From NCBI GenBank assembly GCA_015057715.1, contig SVDS01000011.1, forward strand, positions 1 through 64,000: a stretch of DNA of 64,000 bases, given 5' to 3'. Below the pieces are notes generated by a model, which saw only the letters and a program-made list of their open reading frames with translations, ran no database searches and had not been told where the DNA came from. This DNA comes from Paenibacillaceae bacterium (GTDB lineage Bacteria; Bacillota; Clostridia; Lachnospirales; Lachnospiraceae). Below, one piece after another: positions 9,940 through 18,383 of the stretch. The position numbers and the translations under genes are program-made. The stretch's first letter is position 1; every line of letters begins with the position of its first letter.

Positions 9940-10872
9940 TTAATAGCTGCAGGTCTTCTTAACTCCCTCAGAAAAGCTTACAAGAGGGGAAAATCCAGTA
10001 TTTTTCTCCAGCTTTCTTATGTCGGGTATCAGATTTGCAAGTCCCTCTGCATTGGGACGTCTTCTTCCGTAGCTGTAGCTGCCATGAAAGCCCATGGTTT
10101 CATACATCTGCCGTATATATTCCCGCAAGGGCTTTGTTTCCCGTTCCGGCGCTGCTACATTATAAATTCCGGAAACCGATTCTTTTTCCTGTTCCATTAA
10201 AAGTATCAGCGCCCGGACACAATCCTCCAGATATAAAAAATTCCACATTTGAGTACATTCCCCAAGGGAAATGTATTCTCCTCTTCCAAATGTCCTTAGG
10301 CAGCTTTCCACCAGAGACCAGGGGTGATCTCCCGGTCCGTATACGCTGAAGATTCGCGCATGGATGTATTCCATGGCAGATATCCCTTCCTGCTGCCACT
10401 GGTTCGTCTTCTCTGTTGCCAGTTTTAAAAAATCCAGCTTTGCCTTTCCGTATTCAGAAACCGGACTGCAGTCAGTTTCTTCCGTAAGGGGGCCTTTGTG
10501 AATTCCATATTCCGCCTGGGAACCGCTAAAGAGAAAACGGCTGCAGCCTAAACGTCTGGCTCCCTCTAATGCCTTTAAAGCGTCCACCACATTCTTCTGC
10601 TGGACTTCCCGTTTCATCCGATTCTCGCTTCCGGACCCGTCCCAGCCAAAATGGTAAAATGCCTGACAGGGTACGTCAATCAGCTGATCCAGTGTATCAA
10701 GCTCACCAAGTTCCCGTTCTATTATGTTCAGACCGTCTTGTTTTGACGGAAGATATCTTAAATTCTCCGAACCGGGGCGAACCACCGCATATACCCTGCT
10801 GCCCTGTTTTAAAAGGCGGTCCGCCACAGCTCTTCCCAGGAAGCTGGTAGCCCCTGTTACAACAACATTCAC
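9940..10872 (-). CDS. NAD-dependent epimerase/dehydratase (extended SDR)
   Basis: VTGATSFLGRAVADRLL N-terminus; YGKAKLD active-site motif. Confidence 0.88.
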   Translation of the reverse strand: MNVVVTGATSFLGRAVADRLLKQGSRVYAVVRPGSENLRYLPSKQDGLNIIERELGELDTLDQLIDVPCQAFYHFGWDGSGSENRMKREVQQKNVVDALKALEGARRLGCSRFLFSGSQAEYGIHKGPLTEETDCSPVSEYGKAKLDFLKLATEKTNQWQQEGISAMEYIHARIFSVYGPGDHPWSLVESCLRTFGRGEYISLGECTQMWNFLYLEDCVRALILLMEQEKESVSGIYNVAAPERETKPLREYIRQMYETMGFHGSYSYGRRRPNAEGLANLIPDIRKLEKNTGFSPLVSFSEGVKKTCSY

Positions 10873-10896
10873 TTTATTTCCTCCCTGTACAAAAAT

Positions 10897-12831
10897 CTAG
10901 TCCCTGATCCGGGGAATAATCATATTCCGATCCATCTCTTCCTCAGATAGGAACGGGGACAAATCCTCTAAGGGAGGAGAAACCATGGTTCCATCGGGAA
11001 GCCGCTTTGCCGCCGATTTGGGTTCGAAATTCTGATCTCTGCTGACAAATACTTCGCAAATCACCGGTCCGTTCACAGACAGGGTGTGAATGAGTGCCTG
11101 ATCAATCTCACCGTTGTGGCGGGCTCTGACATAGGGGTATCCGTATGCAGCAGAAAGTTTCTCCATATCGGGAAAGCTTAAATCTCTGCTGTCATCTCCG
11201 ATTCCCACAAGGGGTTCTCCAAAATAGTTCTTCTGTGTCTGACGAATGGAATGATAACCACCGTTATTAATAACGAATATCTTAATGGGAAGGCGATGAT
11301 GTATAATTGTCTGCAGCTCCTGCAGATTCATCTGTATACTTCCGTCTCCTGTCACCAGAATAATGTCCTCTCCCGGATCCGCCTTGGAAATACCGATAGC
11401 GGCAGGCAGATCATATCCCATAGAGGCCACAGCAGAATTGGAAACAAAGCGCTGACCCGGTTTTATCACATAAGCATGACCGCCTACCACACAGGCTGAT
11501 CCATTGCCAACCACGGTAATCCTGTTTTCAGGAAGACGGGAGCTCAGTTCCTTTATAAATGCATAAATGTTTACTTCCTTGTGGTCATCCTGGCTGTAAT
11601 GCCTTGGAAGAACCACCGGATAGGTCTCTTTCCACATGCGGCATGTCTCATTCCAGGTAAGGGATTCAATTCCTGTTCCGCCTTTAAAGAGAGGAGCTTC
11701 CCTGGTTGCCATAAATTCGTGATCCAAAAGATCTTCCATCGCTGCCAGCAGATCTTTCACATCTGCATGAATCCGCATATCGGAATGTACAGATGGTTTT
11801 TTTAACTCCTCGGGATCAATATCATTCACAATCACATAAGCCTCTCTGGCCCAGGTTGCAAAATTATATCCAACCTGACGGATACTTAAACGGCTGGCAA
11901 GGGAAAGCACCAGATCACTGTTTTGAATGGCAAAATTACCGGGACGGTCTCCCATTCCACCACCTCTTCCGGTATAAAGAGGGTGGGCATCGTAGATGCA
12001 GTCCTGACTGTTCCAGCCGGTTACAACAGGAACACCAAGCTTCTCTGCAACACGCATAAAGGCATCATGAGCCTGTCCGATGCGGATACCATTGCCTGCG
12101 TTAATCACGGGGCGGGAAGCATCTTTTATTTTTAAAAGAACCTGACGTACTGCATTCTTATCCGGCTTAGGGGGCAGTATCTGACGTTTTTCTCCAAGAC
12201 CGCTCTCGTCCTCAGTTATCTTAGCATCACTGACAGAAATCCAGCCGTCTCCCCCATTTTCATAATCTTCCGGGTCAAAGCCAATGAGATCGTCTGTTTC
12301 TACGTAAGCGCCCTGAACATTCAGAGGGATATCTAACCAGGCGGGTCCCGGACGGCCGGAATACGCAAGATAAACTGCTTTTTCCAGACAGTAGCGGATT
12401 CGCATGGGATCAATCACCATCTCGCTGTATTTGGTCATGCAGTCAACTGCTTTTGTGATGTCAAATTCCTGATCTCCCATGGCACGGATTCCTACGCCGG
12501 ACCATCTGGCTGTGGTATCGTAGCGAACCTGTCCTGACAGAATCAGCATGGGAATGGAATCCAGCCAGCCGCCTAAAACTCCGGTTATGGCATTGGTACC
12601 CCCAGGGCCTGTGGTCACACAGACAGCGGCAATCTGGCCCCTGATTCTGGCGTAGGATTCGGCAGCAATGGCGCATGCCTGCTCATGATGATTATAGAGA
12701 CAGGTAAGCCCTTCCTGATGTCCCAATGCATCGTTTAAATGCATGGCACCTCCTCCTGTTACCGTAAACACCTGGGAGATCCCAAGCTCCACCAGCCTCT
12801 GGGCTATATAATTGGATATTTTCATTCTCAT
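10897..12831 (-). CDS. Thiamine pyrophosphate-binding enzyme, acetolactate synthase-like
   Basis: TGGGAMHLNDALG, NHHEQACAIAAESYAR, TTGPGGTNAITG, C-terminal GDGSIQMNLQELQT...NNGGYHSIRQTQ TPP motif. Confidence 0.9.
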   Translation of the reverse strand: MRMKISNYIAQRLVELGISQVFTVTGGGAMHLNDALGHQEGLTCLYNHHEQACAIAAESYARIRGQIAAVCVTTGPGGTNAITGVLGGWLDSIPMLILSGQVRYDTTARWSGVGIRAMGDQEFDITKAVDCMTKYSEMVIDPMRIRYCLEKAVYLAYSGRPGPAWLDIPLNVQGAYVETDDLIGFDPEDYENGGDGWISVSDAKITEDESGLGEKRQILPPKPDKNAVRQVLLKIKDASRPVINAGNGIRIGQAHDAFMRVAEKLGVPVVTGWNSQDCIYDAHPLYTGRGGGMGDRPGNFAIQNSDLVLSLASRLSIRQVGYNFATWAREAYVIVNDIDPEELKKPSVHSDMRIHADVKDLLAAMEDLLDHEFMATREAPLFKGGTGIESLTWNETCRMWKETYPVVLPRHYSQDDHKEVNIYAFIKELSSRLPENRITVVGNGSACVVGGHAYVIKPGQRFVSNSAVASMGYDLPAAIGISKADPGEDIILVTGDGSIQMNLQELQTIIHHRLPIKIFVINNGGYHSIRQTQKNYFGEPLVGIGDDSRDLSFPDMEKLSAAYGYPYVRARHNGEIDQALIHTLSVNGPVICEVFVSRDQNFEPKSAAKRLPDGTMVSPPLEDLSPFLSEEEMDRNMIIPRIRD

Positions 12832-13228
12832 GTTATTTTCTCCTTTATTAAGGAATGGTAATTATCTGTTTGTGATTATACCACACCGTACTTTATTTTC
12901 CTATTAAAGTTTTCTTACTTTCTAAAAGCTTCCATTTTTCCAAAAAACATGCTTTCTTTGGCAACTTTACCAGTTATGCCCCGTTTGTTTCCCGGCTCCG
13001 CCTTCTATTACAGGTAACTGCCGGTACACTCTGCTTTACAGCGTTTTGGCGCATTGCGGGTAACCCCTGCCCGTCAACAACTTTTCTCCTGTTCTGTTAG
13101 CTCCTTCCATATCTGCCATCAAACCACACTTTCTTTGTTCCTTTCATTTACGTTATAATCGCAGAGTAATGCAACTATGGATTTTCGGCCACGATAAAAC
13201 TTACTGCAAAAAAGGAGAGAACATATTT

Positions 13229-14575
13229 ATGAAAAAGCAAATTAAATTGATGGCTGTATTATCCGCTGCCGGTATTTTAACTGCAGCTGCCCCACAGATG
13301 GGCATCTTAAACACAGCCTCTACTGTCTATGCCAAGGCAACTGGCTGGGTAGAAGAAAACGGTACATGGAAATTCTATGAGGAGGGTGATTACTACGCCA
13401 CTGATTCCTGGAAGAAGTACGGAGAAGACTGGTATTACTTAAATGAGGATGGCGAAATCGCTGTCGGTCAGAAAGTTGATGAGTACTATGTAGACGAGAG
13501 CGGAAAGAGAGTATCCAATTACTGGGTTTCTGTTACCAATGACAGCTACTGGGACTCCCCTGATTCACCGGAAAATTACTGGCATTATTACGGAAAAGAC
13601 GGAAAAGAAGTCGTTTCCAAATGGCAGAAGATCAATGACAACTGGTATTATTTTGACGAACAGGGTCAGATGCTTACTGGCAAGGTAGAAATCGCTGGTT
13701 CTACTTATTACCTGGGTAACGAAAATGACGGCGCACAGAAAACAGGCTGGTTTGAGCTTGAGAGTGCGAAAGAAGATTCAGACCATACAAATGCTTGGTA
13801 CTATTTTGACAAAGACGGCGTTATGGTTAAAGATCAGGTAGATAAAAAAATTAACGGTTCTTACTTCACCTTTGTAAATGGCGAAATGCAGACCGGCTGG
13901 TACAAACTTCCTGTAACAGCAACTCCTTCAGAAGCGGCCGAAAATACTGACAACAAGACTTCCGCAGCAGGCTATCAGTACTATGATGAGAGCGGTGCAA
14001 GAGTCGATGGCTGGAGAGAAATCGAAGGCATCGAGGGCATCAGCGCAGAAGGCGAACAGCACTGGTTCTTCTTTAAAAACGGTGCTCCTTACTTTGCGAA
14101 AAAGGGTATTGAATTATTCACTGTAAACTCCCAGAAATATGGATTTAATACAAAAGGTGAAATGCAGACCGGTCTTAAGGTTGTTAATCTGGAAGACGGA
14201 AATACTGCAAACTTCTATTTCGCAGACAACGGCGTGATCAACACTGGAAAACAGTCCATTACGAATGAAGATTCAGGCGATAACCAGATTTGGTACTTTG
14301 TAACTTCCGGAAGCAAGAAAGGTCAGGGCTTCCACGGTATTCTTGACGATACTCTTTACGAGTATGGTTTAAGAAAACAGGCAGATGCGGATTTAAGAGT
14401 TGAGGCATTCACTCTTAACGGTAAAAACTATCTGGTGAATACCAACGGTGTTCTTCAGAAAGCTTCCTCCACATCTAAGTCCACAGCAAAACCAGAGCTT
14501 GGCGCAGGCTTCAGAGATTTCAAAGACACCAATGAGAAAGTTTATGTTGTTGATGTAAATGGTATTATTCAGTAA
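13229..14575 (+). CDS. Secreted cell-wall-binding (choline-binding/YG) repeat protein
   Basis: Signal peptide MKKQIKLMAVLSAAGILTAAA after RBS AAAGGAGAG; repeats such as NDNWYYFDEQGQMLTG; the supplied ORF starts at 13169 but ATG 13229 has the RBS. Confidence 0.9.
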   Translation: MKKQIKLMAVLSAAGILTAAAPQMGILNTASTVYAKATGWVEENGTWKFYEEGDYYATDSWKKYGEDWYYLNEDGEIAVGQKVDEYYVDESGKRVSNYWVSVTNDSYWDSPDSPENYWHYYGKDGKEVVSKWQKINDNWYYFDEQGQMLTGKVEIAGSTYYLGNENDGAQKTGWFELESAKEDSDHTNAWYYFDKDGVMVKDQVDKKINGSYFTFVNGEMQTGWYKLPVTATPSEAAENTDNKTSAAGYQYYDESGARVDGWREIEGIEGISAEGEQHWFFFKNGAPYFAKKGIELFTVNSQKYGFNTKGEMQTGLKVVNLEDGNTANFYFADNGVINTGKQSITNEDSGDNQIWYFVTSGSKKGQGFHGILDDTLYEYGLRKQADADLRVEAFTLNGKNYLVNTNGVLQKASSTSKSTAKPELGAGFRDFKDTNEKVYVVDVNGIIQ

Positions 14576-14615
14576 ATAGAACACCTTTATAAATGAAACA
14601 TCCGTTCAATTGCCA

Positions 14616-14647
14616 AAAAGCCCGCAGCGTAACAGCTGCGGGCTTTT
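14616..14647 (+). terminator. Rho-independent terminator after the 13229-14575 CDS
   Basis: aaaagcccgcagc-gtaaca-gctgcgggctttt. Confidence 0.9.
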
Positions 14648-14803
14648 ATTTGTTTTAAACAATTATAAGAGTTGTAACTATACAAAATGCCTAAATAGTA
14701 ATTTTTTTATCGATATTTCTGTTTTTGCGTTATATTTTTGTCGATTCAACGTTATATATATAGGAGTAGATTGTTTATCAATCTATAAAAAAAGGAGGAG
14801 ACC

Positions 14804-15212
14804 AATGAGAGAACTGTCCGTGTACTATTGTTCCAAATGCGGGTATTATGGTTATTATCAGCTGGAGAGGAATGCGGTATGCCCAAAGTGCAAGGTGGAC
14901 ATGATTGCTTTGTCCATCAGCTATCAGGCTTTCATGGATTTGCCCTGTGAAGAAAGGGATGAATTGCTTTCCTCTCAAATCATTGCTTCATCGTCTCCCT
15001 ATGTAAAGCGCATTCTTGTGCCTCACAAAGTGAATAATAACCGGGAAATCATTGCCCGAATGGGAGACCGCATCACTGAACTGGAGATTGAAAATGAAAA
15101 ACTAAATAAAACCATTGAATGGATGCACCAGACCATTTGGGAAATGGTACGTAAAAACAAAGGATTAAATATAAGTGATCAGGATGAATCCCCTAAGGGG
15201 ATTGATCCCTGA
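14804..15212 (+). CDS. Small zinc-ribbon plus coiled-coil protein of unknown function
   Basis: RBS aaaggagga before ATG 14804; CSKCGYYGYYQLERNAVCPKCK; C-terminal ELEIENEKLNKTIEWMHQTI. Confidence 0.75.
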
Positions 15213-15265
15213 CAGGGACATTCCGGGAGTGCCCCCCTGCACTCCTTAGCCATCCCCCTGTCAGG
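15208..15265. terminator. Nested inverted repeat between convergent genes (probable bidirectional terminator or structured RNA)
   Basis: Outer arms cctgacaggg/ccctgtcagg (15208-15217, 15256-15265) enclosing ggagtgc/gcactcc (15226-15232, 15239-15245). Confidence 0.55.
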
Positions 15266-15449
15266 CGATTTTGTCAGTACTTATGTAACGTCCGATCAAT
15301 CTGTTCAGCGTCTGATTCAACCTTTCAATCACTTTATGGAGTCTCGAATTTTCTTCCATCAGCTTCTCATTCTCCATCTCTACAATCCGCAGTTTCTCAG
15401 CATCTGTCATAAAGATACCCCCTCCTTCTTCTGCTTTTCTTGTAATCAA
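15261..15449 (-). CDS. Small coiled-coil protein of unknown function
   Basis: MTDAEKLRIVEMENEKLMEENSRLHKVIERLNQTLNRLIGRY after a purine-rich RBS-like stretch (ggaggggg); internal ATG near 15408 is the likely start. Confidence 0.6.
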   Translation of the reverse strand: MITRKAEEGGGIFMTDAEKLRIVEMENEKLMEENSRLHKVIERLNQTLNRLIGRYISTDKIA

Positions 15450-15744
15450 TATAAGTCCTTTCTAAGTGTTTGAAAAGTGAATTTTATCGCATTATTCGAC
15501 ATTTTTTACTATATTTTAGTCAATTTAATCTTTTAATCTATAATCTTTTTAAAAGAAGTACTACATATGCCCTGTCCATATCAGTCTGGCACTAGATATG
15601 CGATTGCCATCAATCTTATATTGTCGACATAATTGATATTAATTATAAAGGTTTTCCTGATAATTTTTTAATTTATCACACGCTCTTTTGATCTCGTCAG
15701 ATTTTTCACATATATAATGCTATATATCTATTTATTGATTACCG

Positions 15745-15785
15745 ACTTCAAAAAGCCGAACTGAGTCCGGCTGAAAAAAATACAT
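15745..15785 (-). terminator. Probable terminator of the 15807-16478 gene
   Basis: agccg-aactgagt-cggct with a T-tract when read on the minus strand. Confidence 0.6.
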
Positions 15786-15806
15786 TTTGTTTATCTATAA
15801 TCGTAC

Positions 15807-16478
15807 TCACGAACTTTTAAGCCTCGTCATGAGAAGAGGGAGCTTAAGCTCGTCTAGCACTTCATTAATATGAAACAGCACCGGAACCGTTCCATCCGTC
15901 TTTCTGTCACCAGAAAGGAACCAGCATACAACTGCATCATTAGGAAGTGATGCAGACAATGCGTATCCCGCTTTTTTAAGCAGATGCTGTATTTCATCAA
16001 TTCCAAGACCAAGAGAAATGGCAATCGCCAGCAGAGTCTCCTTTGAAGGCTGTTTATGGCCCTTGATGTATTGCAGCATCCGTTCACTGACATTGGCCGC
16101 GTCACAGATGGACTTGCACCTTCCTCTCCTGCCATTTAACAATTGTCTGAAATACCCGCTAAAATCATGATCACTGCTTAGTGAAAGACCTGCCTTATTA
16201 GCCAGAAGCTCCGTTTCCTCTTCTGTTAGATGAAATACCTCTGCACAAGAGGCGATCACCTGTATCTTGGACTGCCTTGTCTGGGTGCTGCATGGGTGAT
16301 TTTTCCACCAGGAAACAGCCTGTTTATTAACTCCCAGTTTCCGATAGACCTCCTCGAGAAGCCTTAAATCATTTGTTTTCTTATAGTCTTTGGCCAGATT
16401 GTTTAATGCAGTATAGAAGCTTTCTTCCAATATTACGCCGTGATCATCCAGCCATTGTCTGGTTTTTTCATAATCCAT
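15807..16478 (-). CDS. Helix-turn-helix (XRE-like) protein with two related units
   Basis: RCKSICDAANVSERMLQYIKGHKQPSKETLLAIAISLGL and a weaker upstream RKLGVNKQAVSWWKN unit. Confidence 0.7.
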   Translation of the reverse strand: MDYEKTRQWLDDHGVILEESFYTALNNLAKDYKKTNDLRLLEEVYRKLGVNKQAVSWWKNHPCSTQTRQSKIQVIASCAEVFHLTEEETELLANKAGLSLSSDHDFSGYFRQLLNGRRGRCKSICDAANVSERMLQYIKGHKQPSKETLLAIAISLGLGIDEIQHLLKKAGYALSASLPNDAVVCWFLSGDRKTDGTVPVLFHINEVLDELKLPLLMTRLKSS

Positions 16479-16534
16479 TTCATTCCCCCGCCTTCCTTAA
16501 ACGGCTATTTTGTGTGGTTTTTCTGCACAAAAAA

Positions 16535-16564
16535 AGCCAGCTGATTTATAACTATCAACTGGCT
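16535..16564 (-). terminator. Terminator downstream of 16678-17625
   Basis: agccagctga...tcaactggct followed by TTTTTTT on the minus strand. Confidence 0.75.
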
Positions 16565-16677
16565 ACATTATATCTGCTAATTTTTCATTGGAGGGGAGAT
16601 ATCCTTAAGATGCAAAAAACCGCCACAACTGGTAAATCGGGGTGGATAAACGGTTATCACGGTTATCAGAAAGCACA

Positions 16678-17625
16678 TTAACCCTGATACTCCTCATAAT
16701 CAACTGTGCCCATACAGGTTAAGTTTAAGGTATTCTTTAACAGGTCTCCCGGAGAGATGAAGTACTCATACATATCCTCTATTTTTTGCAGATAGGATAC
16801 TGCATCATTATTATCACCGCATGTTTCATTGGTAAAAGTCTTTACGAATTGAATGCAAAAACGGGTTACTTCTATAATAAGGTCATCCGACAGTTCATAT
16901 GAAGCAGAAAGATCCGTTTCATACTGATTCTTACTGAGTGCTTCATATAACTGGTCAATTGCTTCATCCACATTTTCATCGGACACGGCGCTATTTTCCA
17001 CATTTTCCTGAAATATCCGGTTGTTATAGCTGGAAGGATCTTTTTGTATAATTTCAATAATCCGGTCAAGCAGGGGAAAGCCTGGAGTGCCCTTTAATTG
17101 AATCTCATACTCATCTCCTGCTTCCTTATAACAATGATAAGCAAACTGGGAGCACATCATCGCTTCTCTGCCCTTGTATATTAAGGCATCTTCCAGTTCC
17201 ATTAAGATACCCATGGAAAGCTTTACAATTCTTGTTACAAGGCCTTGAAGCCCTGTGTCACCCAATATGTTGTTAGTGATACAATAAAGACCGATAAACG
17301 GAAGCTGGGCATGTGCATAGGGCAGCTTCTCACTGACATAGCGGGCTGCAATGTCCATCACTGGCTGGCAATTGTTATTCCCTGGATTTAAACGCATCAC
17401 ATAGGCAGTTCTTGCTGTTCTGGTAAGGATGGTGTCCTCAATTGCATTGGGGGGCGTTTCCTCGATCACGGTTCCTACAGGCTTGACCGGACCGCAGCTT
17501 AAGGCGGTATGGCTTACTTCTGATCTGGTTACCCAGGCAATAATTTTAGATATCTTTTCGTTATTCGGCTCCAGTAAAAGGATATCTCCTGCCTTTAGTT
17601 CACTTACTCTGACTTTTTCACCCAT
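16678..17625 (-). CDS. YiiX/YebB-like permuted NlpC/P60 (papain-fold) family protein
   Basis: LKAGDILLLEPN, VSHTALSCG (His), MMCSQFAYHCYKEAG (Cys) in permuted order. Confidence 0.7.
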   Translation of the reverse strand: MGEKVRVSELKAGDILLLEPNNEKISKIIAWVTRSEVSHTALSCGPVKPVGTVIEETPPNAIEDTILTRTARTAYVMRLNPGNNNCQPVMDIAARYVSEKLPYAHAQLPFIGLYCITNNILGDTGLQGLVTRIVKLSMGILMELEDALIYKGREAMMCSQFAYHCYKEAGDEYEIQLKGTPGFPLLDRIIEIIQKDPSSYNNRIFQENVENSAVSDENVDEAIDQLYEALSKNQYETDLSASYELSDDLIIEVTRFCIQFVKTFTNETCGDNNDAVSYLQKIEDMYEYFISPGDLLKNTLNLTCMGTVDYEEYQG

Positions 17626-17642
17626 CGTATTTTCCTCCTGAA

Positions 17643-18374
17643 TTAATTAAAATATTGTTTCAGTTCTTTTACCTTATTCCGACTAACCAGTATCACATCG
17701 GAAATGTCCTTAAAATACATATCATAGGTATAGTTAATCCGCGGCCGGAACCTGTCTGCTCTGGATAAATTAGCCAGATAGCATTTATGAGTGCGGAAAA
17801 ATGAATTCTTTTTCAGCTTTTCCTCATAAAAATTCAAGGTTTTATTTCCTCGGAACACCTGATTTTTGGTATGTATCATACACCCACCCTGTAAAGCTTC
17901 TATATAAAATATATCAGATGCTGGAATCAGTACAATATCTTCCTCGTTGAATCCACAGATCATGTCTAAATGATATTCATATTGCCCGCTGATCTCCTGG
18001 TATACATTTTGTCCGGCTGTGGTATTCTTTAATTTATTCAGGCACTTGTAAAACCGTTCTTCTGTGTAGGGCTTTAATAAATAATCCACCGCATTCAGTT
18101 CAAATGCCTTTGCTGCATATCCATTATACGCAGTTACAAAACAGATTTTAGTTTGGGGATAAAGGCTGCTGATCTGCTCAGCAATGTACATTCCATTAAT
18201 TCCCGGCATGTCAATATCCAGAAACAACAGGTCGCATGGGTTCTTCAGTAAATACGCCAGCCCCTCTCTGGAATCAGAAAAAGCCGCTGCCAAAGAAAAT
18301 TCCTCTTTTTTCTTCAGCATTTCCGTAAGATATTCTATTGAATTTTTTTCATCATCAATGACTACAACCTGCAT
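17643..18374 (-). CDS. LytTR-family response regulator
   Basis: Receiver DLLFLDIDMPGINGM plus C-terminal LytTR DNA-binding domain. Confidence 0.93.
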   Translation of the reverse strand: MQVVVIDDEKNSIEYLTEMLKKKEEFSLAAAFSDSREGLAYLLKNPCDLLFLDIDMPGINGMYIAEQISSLYPQTKICFVTAYNGYAAKAFELNAVDYLLKPYTEERFYKCLNKLKNTTAGQNVYQEISGQYEYHLDMICGFNEEDIVLIPASDIFYIEALQGGCMIHTKNQVFRGNKTLNFYEEKLKKNSFFRTHKCYLANLSRADRFRPRINYTYDMYFKDISDVILVSRNKVKELKQYFN

Positions 18375-18383
18375 ACTTGCATA

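Noticed and set aside
13169-13228. Upstream extension of the YG-repeat ORF
   Set aside because: Signal peptide and RBS support ATG 13229.
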